A stretch of DNA of 41,528 bases from an uncultured Eubacteriales bacterium (GCA_900315255.1 OMYH01000039.1:1-41528); one strand, 5' to 3'; positions 8,749-18,033 are shown, numbered from the stretch's first letter. Notes: generated by a model not told the origin, from the letters alone. Program-made: numbers and translations.

Positions 8749-9746
8749 AAAAGCTTCAGAATGGATATAATGTCCGAGGCAGTAATTCCCACAGGAGAAA
8801 CTTCATGACAAATTATATCCGCTGCGTAACCGTGCGCATACACCGCCGCTGCGCAGGCGTCAAAGTTCTCTATACCCTGGCATACATACGCCCCGGTTAT
8901 TCCCGCAAGAACGTCCCCTGTACCTCCCTTTGCAAGTGCGCCGTTCCCTGTGGGATTTACTATCGTCTTGCTGCCGTCGGATATGACCGTTCCGTGTCCT
9001 TTCAGCGCAAGAACACAGCCGAACTCTTTTGCAAAGTCCTTCGCCGTCTTTTCACGAGTATTTTGTATATCCGATAAGGGGACTCCTCCCAATAGCCGTG
9101 ACATCTCCTTGGGGTGCGGTGTCAGGATCGTGGGGTGTCTGCGTTCCTTTAATACATCTATATGCTTTGAAATGCAGTTTATGCCGTCTGCGTCAAGGAT
9201 AACAGGCTTCTCGTATTTTTGCAGAAGCTCACAGACAATTTTCTCTGTATCGTCGGTAACCTTTATCCCGCAGCCGACAACAAGAGAAGCACACCCGTCG
9301 GCGTGACCGAGAATTTTATCCATATCGCTGTACCGCAGAGTTCCGTTATCCGAGGCGGGCAGGGGAGCATATACCGCCTCCCATACCTGACCTGCCATAA
9401 TTGGATAAATACTGTCGGGGATAATACATTTTACGATTCCCGCCCCGCTTGCATATGCCGCAGAGGAACAAAGCATTGCCGCGCCTGTCATACCATAAGA
9501 GCCGCATATACATCCGAGCGTGCCGAATGTGCCTTTGTTGCAGTCGCCGAGACGCATTTCTTCAAGCTTTGCAGTAACGTCCTCATAAATCTTATCCGCA
9601 AGGAAAGCGTACATCTTGTCTGCCGAAACAATTCCCCTGAATTCATCGATTCTTTCTATGTCGCTTTTTTTGCGGCCTTTGGTGTTTTGAAAGCCTTGTT
9701 TGATTCTGTTTATCTGTTCTCTGTCAAAAAGATTTATTATAGACAT
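8745..9746 (-). CDS. nnrD: ADP-dependent NAD(P)H-hydrate dehydratase
   Basis: This is a ribokinase-fold repair enzyme that dehydrates the damaged cofactor NAD(P)HX. The 333-residue protein has an unusual N-terminus of about 80 residues, then LGCICGSYGMTGAAMLCSSA and PVILDADGIN. ILTPHPKEMSRLLG, LALKGHGTVI and GNGALAKGGTGDVLAGI follow; the last carries the family's catalytic Asp. Many bacteria fuse this domain to the NnrE epimerase. Here the N-terminal region is too short for NnrE and does not look like it, so the epimerase must be elsewhere. The ATG follows AAGGAGGACACAT. The gene overlaps the start of the downstream lipoprotein by four bases. Confidence 0.92.
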   Translation of the reverse strand: MSIINLFDREQINRIKQGFQNTKGRKKSDIERIDEFRGIVSADKMYAFLADKIYEDVTAKLEEMRLGDCNKGTFGTLGCICGSYGMTGAAMLCSSAAYASGAGIVKCIIPDSIYPIMAGQVWEAVYAPLPASDNGTLRYSDMDKILGHADGCASLVVGCGIKVTDDTEKIVCELLQKYEKPVILDADGINCISKHIDVLKERRHPTILTPHPKEMSRLLGGVPLSDIQNTREKTAKDFAKEFGCVLALKGHGTVISDGSKTIVNPTGNGALAKGGTGDVLAGITGAYVCQGIENFDACAAAVYAHGYAADIICHEVSPVGITASDIISILKLL

Positions 9747-9802
9747 ATGTGTCCTCCTTAAAAGCTCTTCTTAGGGCAAGCAGAGATAAGCCGTAAGAAT
9801 GT

Positions 9803-9836
9803 GAGATGTGTCCTTTTCTAGGCATATGGACATCTC
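9803..9836. other. Imperfect hairpin upstream of nnrD
   Basis: GAGATGTGTCC (9803-9813) can pair with GGACATCTC (9828-9836) with a 2-base bulge. It lies in the nnrD leader region, just beyond the terminator of the gene to the right. It could be a leader structure or operator; nothing decides between them. Confidence 0.35.
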
Positions 9837-9846
9837 TTTAGCGGTT

Positions 9847-9871
9847 AAAAAGAGGGAGATCAAAATCTCCC
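9847..9871 (-). terminator. Intrinsic terminator of the DUF6106-like gene
   Basis: Read leftward, GGGAGAT-TTTG-ATCTCCC is followed by TCTTTTT, seven bases after the TAG stop. It is a compact canonical terminator. Confidence 0.88.
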
Positions 9872-9877
9872 CTTTAG

Positions 9878-10663
9878 CTACTTTTTCTTCGATTTTTTGT
9901 TCTTCCTGCCATTATTGCCTGAGTTTTTTCCGGTATTTTTATTATCCGAAGGTTTAATGGAGTTATCCTCAGGTTTCTTTTCCGCAGGAGTGTCGTTTTT
10001 CTTGAACGTATCGCTTTTTCCTTCCGGGATAGTGTCTTTGTCAGCCTCTACGGCAGGCTTTGCAGGAACAGGCTTGGTGGCAGACGGAGCTTTAGCAGCG
10101 GGCTTTTCGCTTGCACCTTTTACAAGACCGCTTTTTCTCAGTTCGAGTCTGATGCTGTTCCTAAGATTAGGGAACATAGCCTCCAGGGTTTTTTGATTGG
10201 GGGAGAAAAGCAGCAGGCATTCTCCTCCAAATTTGTCAAGGTGCATTTCAGCCGCAAAAACATCATCTCCGCTCTGTGTAATGCTTGCTCTGAAAATCTT
10301 GCGGTAGCTTTTCTTTGTGAGGTCGCAGTTCTTGAGCTTATTAAGCGTGTTGAATCTCTTAATGTCTATGCTGATGATACGCTTGCGCGAGCGTTTGCCG
10401 ATGATTTTGTCAATAGTAATGTTGCTGTTTGTCACTGCATATTCGTATTCAGTGTAAAGACCTGTTACCACATAATACGATCCGTAGATCGCAAAGAAAA
10501 ATGCGCATACCGCTACGACAAAGAAGTACTGATTGAATACAACTCCCAAAAGCAGGCAAAGTCCCGGCGCCAAAAATATCAGCAGCAGATATATTATCGT
10601 TTTCATCGTATCCTTTGCGGAATTTTTCCTGACCTCAAGCTGTTCTGTAAATGTGTCCATCAT
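9878..10663 (-). CDS. Membrane protein with basic, low-complexity tail (DUF6106-like)
   Basis: The protein has 261 residues. Two hydrophobic segments (about 21-43 and 46-68) follow a short N-terminus that begins MMDTFTEQLEVRKNSAKD. A soluble domain of roughly 110 residues comes next, then a disordered tail of about 80 residues rich in Lys, Pro, Ala, Asn and Asp that ends GRKNKKSKKK. The first half resembles DUF6106 proteins of clostridia, which have no assigned role; this is from memory of the family's layout and is moderate at best. The basic tail could bind nucleic acid, ribosomes or acidic lipid heads (inference). It has its own consensus-like promoter and terminator, so it is monocistronic. 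Confidence 0.7.
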   Translation of the reverse strand: MMDTFTEQLEVRKNSAKDTMKTIIYLLLIFLAPGLCLLLGVVFNQYFFVVAVCAFFFAIYGSYYVVTGLYTEYEYAVTNSNITIDKIIGKRSRKRIISIDIKRFNTLNKLKNCDLTKKSYRKIFRASITQSGDDVFAAEMHLDKFGGECLLLFSPNQKTLEAMFPNLRNSIRLELRKSGLVKGASEKPAAKAPSATKPVPAKPAVEADKDTIPEGKSDTFKKNDTPAEKKPEDNSIKPSDNKNTGKNSGNNGRKNKKSKKK

Positions 10664-10715
10664 AAATTTATTCTCTCCAATGCTTTAGAAATAATTCAAA
10701 AATTTATATAACAAT

Positions 10716-10744
10716 ACTATACCATAATCCGAGCTTTTTTTCAA
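10716..10744 (-). promoter_or_regulatory. Promoter of the DUF6106-like gene
   Basis: Read leftward, TTGAAA (10744-10739), a 17-base spacer and TATAGT (10721-10716), about 50 bases before the ATG. Confidence 0.8.
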
Positions 10745-10806
10745 TGATATTTATAAAAGTTTACAAATTCACATAAATCCGGCGGAAAAATTTTTTCAAA
10801 ATATGC

Positions 10807-10835
10807 TTGCAAAACCCCGATGAAAATGATATACT
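10807..10835 (+). promoter_or_regulatory. Promoter of the pheST operon
   Basis: TTGCAA (10807-10812), a 17-base spacer and TATACT (10830-10835). The expected start near 10842 falls just before the T-box leader. Confidence 0.82.
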
Positions 10836-10841
10836 GATATA

Positions 10842-11107
10842 AGTCGATAAGACCGTATATTAAAAAACGCAGTGACGAAGAAAGTAGCGTCGGACAAATG
10901 CGATACAGAGAGAGCAGACAAAAGGCTGAGATCTGCTTTGTGCATAGCCGGTGTGAAGTTCGCTTTTGAGCGGCAGGGCTGAAATAACAGTAGGTTTTGA
11001 CGGTACGCACCGTTATATGCGGACAGAGTGTTTGCTTTGTGAACAGAATATGGGTGGTACCACGGCAGAAGTCGTCCCTATGGAGTAATATCCGTAGGGG
11101 CTTTTTT
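10842..11107 (+). promoter_or_regulatory. Phenylalanyl T-box leader with terminator
   Basis: The diagnostic T-box TGGGTGGTACCACGG is at 11051-11065; its TGGT can pair with the ACCA end of an uncharged tRNA. It is followed by a terminator with stem CCCTATGGA / TCCGTAGGG at 11077-11099 and TTTTTT at 11102-11107. A Stem I-like region fills the first part of the leader. TTC at 10959-10961, within GTGAAGTTCGC, is the likely Phe specifier. Low charged tRNA-Phe would stabilise the antiterminator and let transcription enter pheST. The specifier position was assigned by eye. Confidence 0.93.
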
Positions 11108-11154
11108 GATATAAGCAATCACTGAAATAATTATATAAGAAAGGACAGAAAATT

Positions 11155-12174
11155 ATGAAAGCCAAGCTTGAAGAAATTCGTGCAAAAGCAAAAGAAGAGC
11201 TGTCAAAGGCGAATGCCGTTGAAGCTATCGAGGAACTGAGAGTAAAGTATGCGGGCAAAAAGGGCGAGCTGACTGCAATACTCAAACAAATGGGAAAGCT
11301 CTCTCCCGAGGAGCGTCCCGTAATAGGTCAGCTTGCAAATGAGGTCAGAGCCTTCATCGAGAACGAGGTTGAAACAAAGAAAGCCGAGCTTGCCGAGGCA
11401 AAGCTCAACAGACAGCTTGAAGAGGAGAAGATAGACGTAACACTCCCCTCGGATAAGTCGCCCTTGGGTCACAAGCACCCGTTGTCGGTAGTTCTTGATG
11501 AGATCAAGGAAATTTTTGTAGGCATGGGCTTTGAGATAGTAGAGGGTCCTGAGGTGGAATACGATTACTATAACTTTGAGGCACTCAACATTCCTAAGGA
11601 TCACCCGGCAAGAGATACACAGGATACATTCTATATCACAGACAATATCGTACTCAGAACTCAGACATCTCCGGTACAGGTGCGTGTAATGGAGAAGAAG
11701 AAGCCCCCGATAAGGATCATCTCTCCCGGAAGAGTGTTCAGAAGCGACGCCGTAGACGCAACGCATTCACCGCTTTTCCATCAGATAGAGGGACTTGTTG
11801 TCGATAAGGATATTACATTCGCAGACCTCAAGGGTACGCTTGAAACATTCATCAAGCGTCTGTACGGCGAGGACAGCGTGGTACGCTTCCGCCCGCACCA
11901 CTTTCCGTTTACCGAGCCAAGCGCTGAGGTAGACGTTCAGTGCTTCAGCTGTAAGGGCAAGGGCTGCCGTGTGTGCAAGAATGAGGGCTGGATCGAGATC
12001 CTTGGCTGCGGCATGGTTCACCCGAAGGTTCTCGAAAACTGCGGTATCGACCCCGAGGAGTATTCGGGCTTTGCTCTCGGACTCGGACTTGAAAGAGTTG
12101 CTATGAGAAGATACGGCGTAGACGATATGAGATTGTTCTATGAGAATGATACAAGATTTTTGTCACAGTTCTGA
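11155..12174 (+). CDS. pheS: Phenylalanyl-tRNA synthetase alpha subunit
   Basis: This is the catalytic alpha chain of the alpha2-beta2 synthetase that charges tRNA-Phe. The 339 residues match the family length. An N-terminal coiled-coil arm (about 1-90) is followed by the class II core. The core has [17 protein letters not shown], motif 2 in [34 protein letters not shown], and motif 3 [18 protein letters not shown] near the C-terminus. A CxC..CxxC cluster ([12 protein letters not shown]) lies between, as in many bacterial PheS proteins. GAAAGGACAGAAAATT precedes the ATG. Expression is set by the T-box just upstream, and pheT follows 22 bases later. Confidence 0.97.
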   Translation: MKAKLEEIRAKAKEELSKANAVEAIEELRVKYAGKKGELTAILKQMGKLSPEERPVIGQLANEVRAFIENEVETKKAELAEAKLNRQLEEEKIDVTLPSDKSPLGHKHPLSVVLDEIKEIFVGMGFEIVEGPEVEYDYYNFEALNIPKDHPARDTQDTFYITDNIVLRTQTSPVQVRVMEKKKPPIRIISPGRVFRSDAVDATHSPLFHQIEGLVVDKDITFADLKGTLETFIKRLYGEDSVVRFRPHHFPFTEPSAEVDVQCFSCKGKGCRVCKNEGWIEILGCGMVHPKVLENCGIDPEEYSGFALGLGLERVAMRRYGVDDMRLFYENDTRFLSQF

Positions 12175-12196
12175 TTGAGAAGGGAGATTTTCGGCT

Positions 12197-14584
12197 ATGA
12201 ATTTATCGTTAAGATGGTTAAAGGAATTTGTTGATATTGGAAATATAGCTCCCCGTGATTTCTCGGAGGCTATGACAATGAGCGGATCAAAGGTGGAGCT
12301 GTTTGAGATCGAGGGCGGTCAGGTAGACAATATTCTTGTCGGCAGAGTTCTCGATATACAAAAGCACCCCGACGCAGATAAGTTAGTTGTTTGTCAGGTG
12401 AACGTAGGGGATAAGAACGTACAGATAGTTACTGCCGCAACGAACCTCAAGGTGGGTGATTATGTTCCCGTTTGTATGGATAAGTCAAAGCTGTTTGACG
12501 GAACACCTATCAAAAAGGGCAAGCTCAGAGGAGTTGTCAGCGAGGGTATGTTCTGTTCTGTTGCCGAGCTTGGTCTTACTACGCATGATTTCCCGTATGC
12601 TATACAGGACGGCATATTCGTATTGCAGGACGATCCCGACCTTACACCTGTTTCGGGTATGGATATCAAAGAGGCTGTCGGTCTTACAGATACAAAGGTT
12701 GAGTTTGAGATAACGTCAAACCGCCCCGACTGTTTCTCGGTAATAGGTCTTGCAAGAGAAGCTGCAGCAACCTTTGACAAGCCGCTGAAGCTCCATACTC
12801 CCGAGGTGAAGTCAACGGGAAAATCGAGCGAAGGTATGCTAGAAGTAAAGGTTCACGAACCTCAGCTTTGTCCGCTTTACAGTGCAAGAATTATTGAAAA
12901 TGTAAGGGTAAAGCCATCTCCGCTGTGGCTCAGAGAAAGACTTCGTGCTATGGGCGTTCGCCCGATAAATAACATAGTAGATATCACAAACTATGTTATG
13001 CTTGAATACGGTCAGCCTATGCACGCATTCGATCTGCGTTTTATAAAGGACGGAAAAATTAACGTTCGTCTTGCAAAGGACGGCGAGGAGATAACAACTC
13101 TTGACGGTATTGAAAGAAAACTCAGTTCTAAGAATCTTGTTATTGCAGACGCAGAAAAGCCCGTTGCTATTGCAGGTGTTATGGGCGGCGAATACAGCGG
13201 TATCATGGACGATACAACGACTATCGTTTTTGAAAGTGCTAACTTTATGGGTTCTTCCGTTCGTCTTACGGCTAAGGAGCATGGTATGCGCACAGACGCC
13301 TCTTCAAGATATGAGAAGGGTCTTGACCCGAATGCCTGCCTGCCTGCTCTTGACAGAGCGTGCGAGCTGGTACAGCTGCTTGACGCAGGTGATGTTCTCG
13401 ACGGTGTCATCATGGACGACAACTCAAAGAGTGAGCCTGTCAGAATCAGGTTCAACCCCGATTGGATAAATCACTTCCTCAACACTACGCTTACCGCAGA
13501 CGAGATGAAGGCTATTCTCGAGAAGATAGAATGCCGTATCGACGGTGATGATATAGTAGTGCCTACATTCCGCCCCGATTTACAGCATAAGGCAGATATT
13601 GCAGAGGAGATCGCTCGTTTCTACGGATATAATGTTATCCCCTCAACGGCAATTAAGGGTGGCGCTCAGGGCAAGTACAGCACAAGACAGAAGTTCGACA
13701 TGACGATAACAGATACGCTTATTGCCTGCGGTGTAAGCGAGATTATGACTTATTCTTTCATCAGCCCCAAGTATTATAATAAAGTTATGATGCCGGAGAA
13801 TCATGCTTTAAGGAACAGCGTTGTTATATCCAATCCGCTCGGTGAGGATACATCAATCATGAGAACAACCGCTTTGCCGTCTATGCTTGAAACTCTTGCA
13901 AGGAACTACAATAACCGTAACGAGTACGCATATCTCTTTGAGATCGCAAAGGAGTATATTCCCACAACGCCCGACAAGCTCCCCGTTGAGAAGAATGTTC
14001 TCACGGCAGGATTCTACGGCGAGGGTGTGGATTTCTTCAAGGTAAAGGGTATTGCCGAACAGGTACTCTCTCGTGCAGGTGTGAAGAATTATGATATCAA
14101 GGCAGACAGCTCACAGTTCGGCTATCACCCTGGCAGATGTGCATCTCTTACGATAAACGGCGAGCCTCTTGGCGTGATAGGTGAGATCCACCCGAAGGTA
14201 CGTGACAATTATGGTATCGGAACAAGAGTTTATTGCTTCAGCCTGAATGTTGATACGATGTTTGAGTATGCAGAGCTTGAGAAGCATTATACTCCGCTGC
14301 CGAAGTACCCTGCTGTAACTCGTGACCTCGCTGTTATCTGCTCGGACAACATACCTGTGCTGGAGCTTGAAAAGGCTATCACAGAGGGAGCAGGCAAGTA
14401 TCTCGAATCCGTGAAGCTGTTCGATGTATACAAGGGAAAGCCTATCCTTCCCGGAATGAAGAGCGTGGCTTTCAGCCTTGTTCTGAGAAGTTCCGAGGGT
14501 ACTCTTACAGACGAGCAGGCAACCTCTGCTGTGAATAAGGCACTTAAATCGCTGAAAAATCTCGGAGCAGAGCTGAGAAGCTAA
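12197..14584 (+). CDS. pheT: Phenylalanyl-tRNA synthetase beta subunit
   Basis: This partner of PheS binds tRNA-Phe and edits mischarged Tyr-tRNA. The 795 residues are normal for the long bacterial beta chain. The N-terminal EMAP/OB tRNA-binding domain lies at about 40-155 (HPDADKLVVCQVNVG, GMFCSVAELGL). Next are the B3/B4 editing domain (RPDCFSVIGLAREAAAT, NYVMLEYGQPMHAFD), the B5 domain, and the catalytic-like module with IARFYGYNVIPS and SNPLGEDTSIMRTTALPSML. The C-terminal FDX-ACB domain ends with DVYKGKPILPGMKSVAFSL. GAGAAGGGAG precedes the ATG. It is the second gene of the T-box operon. Confidence 0.97.
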   Translation: MNLSLRWLKEFVDIGNIAPRDFSEAMTMSGSKVELFEIEGGQVDNILVGRVLDIQKHPDADKLVVCQVNVGDKNVQIVTAATNLKVGDYVPVCMDKSKLFDGTPIKKGKLRGVVSEGMFCSVAELGLTTHDFPYAIQDGIFVLQDDPDLTPVSGMDIKEAVGLTDTKVEFEITSNRPDCFSVIGLAREAAATFDKPLKLHTPEVKSTGKSSEGMLEVKVHEPQLCPLYSARIIENVRVKPSPLWLRERLRAMGVRPINNIVDITNYVMLEYGQPMHAFDLRFIKDGKINVRLAKDGEEITTLDGIERKLSSKNLVIADAEKPVAIAGVMGGEYSGIMDDTTTIVFESANFMGSSVRLTAKEHGMRTDASSRYEKGLDPNACLPALDRACELVQLLDAGDVLDGVIMDDNSKSEPVRIRFNPDWINHFLNTTLTADEMKAILEKIECRIDGDDIVVPTFRPDLQHKADIAEEIARFYGYNVIPSTAIKGGAQGKYSTRQKFDMTITDTLIACGVSEIMTYSFISPKYYNKVMMPENHALRNSVVISNPLGEDTSIMRTTALPSMLETLARNYNNRNEYAYLFEIAKEYIPTTPDKLPVEKNVLTAGFYGEGVDFFKVKGIAEQVLSRAGVKNYDIKADSSQFGYHPGRCASLTINGEPLGVIGEIHPKVRDNYGIGTRVYCFSLNVDTMFEYAELEKHYTPLPKYPAVTRDLAVICSDNIPVLELEKAITEGAGKYLESVKLFDVYKGKPILPGMKSVAFSLVLRSSEGTLTDEQATSAVNKALKSLKNLGAELRS

Positions 14585-14591
14585 GAGAAAA

Positions 14592-15180
14592 ATGAAGCAT
14601 AAAGCTGTTAGGTCTTTTTTACAGTGTTGTCTTAAGGGCTTGGTAATCACTGCGTCTGTGATCGCTGTGATATGGATAGCTTTTGCGGTATTTCTTGCAG
14701 CCTCAGCAGATAAGATTAAGGAGACACTGATTAAATTGAGTGCCGAAGTTGCGCCGTCAGATTTTTAGGCAAATTGTGCGAAAAAGCCGCAGGAATACTG
14801 ACGTATTTCAAGTTTGAGTGCAATTTGACAAAAAGATGCAAGCAAATTTGGTACTCAGTCCGAAGGACGTGATTTAATCAGTGGTTCCTTAATTATTACC
14901 TTGACGAATACGATATAGATAACGTAACGTCAGCCGATGTTGTAAAGGCTAATCTCCATCTTTGCAGATATGTAAAAATCGGGGAAACAGAAAAATCGGA
15001 CATTGTTCTGTCGAGATCGTTTCTGTTTGAACCCGAGATCATGCTTGGGTATGAATATACCGACAGGCTCGGCTCCACAAGAGTATACAAGGATAAAAAC
15101 GGCAGCACATTTGCCGTCACCGCAACAGATGATTGGTGTCCGTATTTCAGGGTTTACAGTATAACCAAAGGCGTAATATA
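14592..15180 (+). pseudogene. Small membrane protein gene split by a MITE
   Basis: ATG 14592 starts a 58-residue chimeric ORF (stop 14766-14768). Its first 41 residues include one hydrophobic segment (GLVITASVIAVIWIAFAVFL). The last 17 residues and the stop come from the MITE. Removing the element and one TTAA joins AGATAAGA-TTAA-TTATTACC, giving ADKINYYLDEYD in frame. Translation then continues to TAA at 15180 for about 139 residues. The restored protein would have one N-terminal membrane helix and an extracytoplasmic domain; I do not recognise the family. It starts eight bases after pheT with a weak ribosome binding site, so it was probably read from the pheST transcript. Confidence 0.8.
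14716..14892 (+). mobile_element. Intact TTAA-flanked MITE (copy 2)
   Basis: The 169-bp element (14720-14888) is flanked by TTAA at 14716-14719 and 14889-14892. Its ends GGAGACACTGATTAAAT and, inverted, GGAACCACTGATTAAAT match at 15 of 17 positions. It has no transposase ORF. Taking TTAA as a target duplication exactly restores the interrupted host gene's frame. Fragments at 1-98 and 25759-25853 share its two halves. TTAA duplication is known for IS1380/piggyBac-type transposases, but the mobilising enzyme here is not known. Confidence 0.88.
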
Positions 15181-15190
15181 AAAAAATAAA

Positions 15191-15222
15191 GCAGAAGTCG
15201 CTTTCGGCGGTTTCTGCTTTTG
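15191..15222 (+). terminator. Terminator after the pheST region
   Basis: GCAGAAGTCGC and GGCGGTTTCTGC form an imperfect stem around TTTC, followed by TTTTG. It starts eleven bases after the stop of the split membrane gene and is its natural 3' end. Confidence 0.75.
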
Positions 15223-15286
15223 CTTGTTTTATTCATAGTAAGTGTATGATCAGTTCTTTGAGCTTATAGCTTTGAACCCTGAATTG

Positions 15287-17050
15287 TCACTCCGAAATTG
15301 AATATTTTGCCTTGAACATCTCAAAATCATGCTGAAAATCCGAGTTAGAGTTCTTCTTCAGTTCGATTATGTATTCGTGAGCGTCGAAGCTCAGCTGCGG
15401 TGTTTCGATTATCGCAATAGCGATGTTAGAGCAGTGGTCGGATACTCTCTCGCAGTTTGTCAGCAGGTCGGACATAATGAACCCGGGTTCTATCTGACAC
15501 TCGCCCGATTTCAGCCTTGCAATATGCTGCTCTTTGATGTCGTTTATCAGTCTGTCGATCGCTTCTTCAAGCGGTTCTATATGCTTCGCCAGAGCGACAT
15601 TGTTTGAAACATACGCTTCGATAGTCGAGTTGATGATCTCTGTCAATGCACTGATAAGGACATTTGTCTCTTCTTTTGCAATATCGGAGAACTGCATTTT
15701 CTTTGTGTGCAACTCCTGCGCAAGACCCAGAATATTCATAGCGTGATCGCCTATACGTTCAAAGTCAACGATGGAATGAAGCTGTCGTGACACGCTCTGG
15801 CTGTCTGCCTCGGAGACTTCCTTCGTGGCAAGCTTGACTAAGAAAGACCCGAGCTTATCCTCGTACATATCGAGTAAATCTTCGCTTTTTGCAATCTCTT
15901 TTGCTGTGGACTCTTCGTATTTAGCGATAAGTCCGAATGACGCAAGGATCATCTCACGGGTGATGTTTGCCATTTGCTTGCACTTGCTGTTGCTTTCGCG
16001 TATAGCGACTGACGGAGTAGAGAGAAGACGCAGGTCGATAAAGCTGTAATTGTTCTCATGCTCCTTACCATCGGTTCTCTCTTTAAGAATTAATCCTGAA
16101 AGCTTTTCAAGCTGCTTGCTGAACGGAAAGAGAATGATAGCTGTCGCAACATTGAATATGGTGTGAGCAAGAGCTATCTCAAAAAGCGTTGTCGGCATAT
16201 TTTCAAAAGATAATGTCATAAAGTGACTCGTCAGACAGTATACCGTTAAGAATACGATCGTTCCGATAAGATTGAAAAGCAGATGTATAAGCGATACTTG
16301 TTTAGCGTTTTTGTTTGCGTCACGGCTTGATATGAGCGCCCTGATACAGGTGCCGATGTTTTGTCCCATAATTGTCGGTATCGCCATCGAAAATGAGATC
16401 ACACCGTTTGCGGCAAGACACTGCAGCCCTGCTATTGAAGCAACGGAGCTTCGTGCAATTGCGGTAACAAGAGTACCTATCAATACTGCTATGAAGGGAT
16501 TCTTCAGCAGTCCGAGAATTTTCAGAAATGTGGCACTCTGCGACAACGGATTCAAAGATACCGTCATCATATTCATTCCTGTCATTATTATCGAAAATCC
16601 GATGAGCGCCGAGCCGACTGTCTTTTTTCTGTCCGATTTTGTGATCATGGTTATGATCATGCCGAACACCGCAGGAAGTGCATAGAACAGCTCGGGACGG
16701 AAGATCCTCAAAAACGGCAGGTCGCTTTGTGTACCCGACAATGCGAGTATCCATGCCGTAACCGTTGTACCTATGTTTGAACCCATGACTATGGTACTGC
16801 TTTGCCCGATGTTCATCACACCCGAGTTTACAAGTCCGACGAGCATGACCGTGACAGCCGATGACGACTGAAGCGCCATAGTGATAGCGCCGCCGAGCAG
16901 CAGACCGCGTGTTTTGTTGGAGCGTGTCTTTTTAAGGAGAGATTCGAGTTTGCCGCCCCACATTTTTTCCAGACTTCCCGACATGAGATTCATGCCGAAC
17001 AGAAAAAACGCAAATCCTCCAAGCAGGGTAAGTATTGAATATATATCCAT
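15287..17050 (-). CDS. Na+/phosphate cotransporter with C-terminal PhoU domain
   Basis: This NptA/YjbB-type transporter is predicted to move inorganic phosphate with sodium. The 587-residue protein has a membrane part (about 1-320). Two inverted QSS repeats are visible: GAITMALQSSSAVTVMLVGL, and a second region SSVASIAGLQCLAANGVIS with degenerate QSS. GSNIGTTVTAWI follows the first repeat and GQNIGTCIRALIS the second. The C-terminal 220 residues are helical and PhoU-like, with IVDFERIGDHAMNIL and CERVSDHCSNIA. Such domains may sense or gate phosphate. The start is set at ATG 17050 (MDIYSILTLLGG), seven bases after AGGTG. An upstream in-frame start would add 21 hydrophilic residues with no ribosome site. 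Confidence 0.93.
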   Translation of the reverse strand: MDIYSILTLLGGFAFFLFGMNLMSGSLEKMWGGKLESLLKKTRSNKTRGLLLGGAITMALQSSSAVTVMLVGLVNSGVMNIGQSSTIVMGSNIGTTVTAWILALSGTQSDLPFLRIFRPELFYALPAVFGMIITMITKSDRKKTVGSALIGFSIIMTGMNMMTVSLNPLSQSATFLKILGLLKNPFIAVLIGTLVTAIARSSVASIAGLQCLAANGVISFSMAIPTIMGQNIGTCIRALISSRDANKNAKQVSLIHLLFNLIGTIVFLTVYCLTSHFMTLSFENMPTTLFEIALAHTIFNVATAIILFPFSKQLEKLSGLILKERTDGKEHENNYSFIDLRLLSTPSVAIRESNSKCKQMANITREMILASFGLIAKYEESTAKEIAKSEDLLDMYEDKLGSFLVKLATKEVSEADSQSVSRQLHSIVDFERIGDHAMNILGLAQELHTKKMQFSDIAKEETNVLISALTEIINSTIEAYVSNNVALAKHIEPLEEAIDRLINDIKEQHIARLKSGECQIEPGFIMSDLLTNCERVSDHCSNIAIAIIETPQLSFDAHEYIIELKKNSNSDFQHDFEMFKAKYSISE

Positions 17051-17131
17051 ATTTACGCACCTGTTGTGATTCCTTTCTTTAGTTGCATATTTTATCCCCG
17101 AACATAATAACAATATATATGTCCTTTATAC

Positions 17132-17160
17132 ATTGTATCACAAAGAAATAATGCAGTCAA
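17132..17160 (-). promoter_or_regulatory. Promoter of the Na/Pi cotransporter gene
   Basis: Read leftward, TTGACT (17160-17155), a 17-base spacer and TACAAT (17137-17132), leaving a leader of roughly 75 bases. Confidence 0.82.
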
Positions 17161-17230
17161 AGGATTTTGAGCATAGCCCGATAAAATTCCGTATTCTACA
17201 AAACAGATGAGCGTTTGTTATTATATATGG

Positions 17231-18004
17231 TTAAAAATACAACCTGCACGCATTCTCTTTTGTGATTTGAAGAACCTCTTCAACAGACATACCTCTTATT
17301 TCCGCAATTTTTTTCGCTGTATATATTATGTTTGAGCTGTCGTTGCGTTTTCCTCTGTTTGGCACGGGGGAGAGGTAGGGAGCGTCTGTTTCGAGCAGCA
17401 TTCTGTCGAGAGGAACTTCTCTTGCTACCTCAACCGGTACCCTTGCATTTTTGAATGTTACCGTACCGCCAAGGGAAATATACATATTACCGTATCTGAA
17501 AACCTCTTTAAGCATCTCACATGATCCGCTGTAACAGTGCAGGAGTCCCTTCGGACAGTATTTTTTTATGTATCCGAGAGTGTCGCCGTGAGCCTCTCTG
17601 TCATGGATGATTATGGGCATTCCCGTGTCAAGTGACAGCTTCAGCTGTTTCTCAAAAACAATGTGCTGTTCGGACTTTGGAATATCCCAGTAATAATCAA
17701 GTCCCGTTTCACCGATCGCAACGACCTTTTCGTGTGCAAGAAGCGATGCAATTTTTTCTATATACGTATCTGCATACGAAATATCCATCCCGGTCACACT
17801 CTCAGGATGAATTCCGACAGCGGCATAAAAGAAGGGGTACTTTTCGGCAAAGGCTATAGATCTTAAAGATGTTTCGTGATCCACACCGTTGTTTACCACT
17901 GCGAAAACGCCTTTCCCGGGAAGTGACGAGATGATCTCATCTCTGTCGGTATCGAATTTTTCGTCATCATAGTGCGCATGAGCGTCAAAGATAAGCTGTT
18001 CCAT
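17231..18004 (-). CDS. tatD: TatD-family metal-dependent DNase
   Basis: TatD proteins are cytosolic TIM-barrel metal hydrolases with 3'-5' exonuclease or deacylase activity. The 257 residues are the typical length. Metal ligands are visible in order: FDAHAHYDDEKFD at the start (HxH), AIGETGLDYYW (Glu), PIIIHDREA (His), LLHCYSGS (His) and LLETDAPYLSPVPNRGKRN (Asp). The ATG at 18004 follows AAAGGAGAACAAGCCC. It has its own promoter at 18034-18062. Confidence 0.95.
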   Translation of the reverse strand: MEQLIFDAHAHYDDEKFDTDRDEIISSLPGKGVFAVVNNGVDHETSLRSIAFAEKYPFFYAAVGIHPESVTGMDISYADTYIEKIASLLAHEKVVAIGETGLDYYWDIPKSEQHIVFEKQLKLSLDTGMPIIIHDREAHGDTLGYIKKYCPKGLLHCYSGSCEMLKEVFRYGNMYISLGGTVTFKNARVPVEVAREVPLDRMLLETDAPYLSPVPNRGKRNDSSNIIYTAKKIAEIRGMSVEEVLQITKENACRLYF

Positions 18005-18033
18005 GGGCTTGTTCTCCTTTTCGTTTTGTCATA

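Noticed and set aside
17175..17187. A third copy of AGCCCGATAAAAT, near tatD
   Set aside because: It lacks the right arm (GGGCT) and forms no hairpin, so it was not counted as a boundary repeat.
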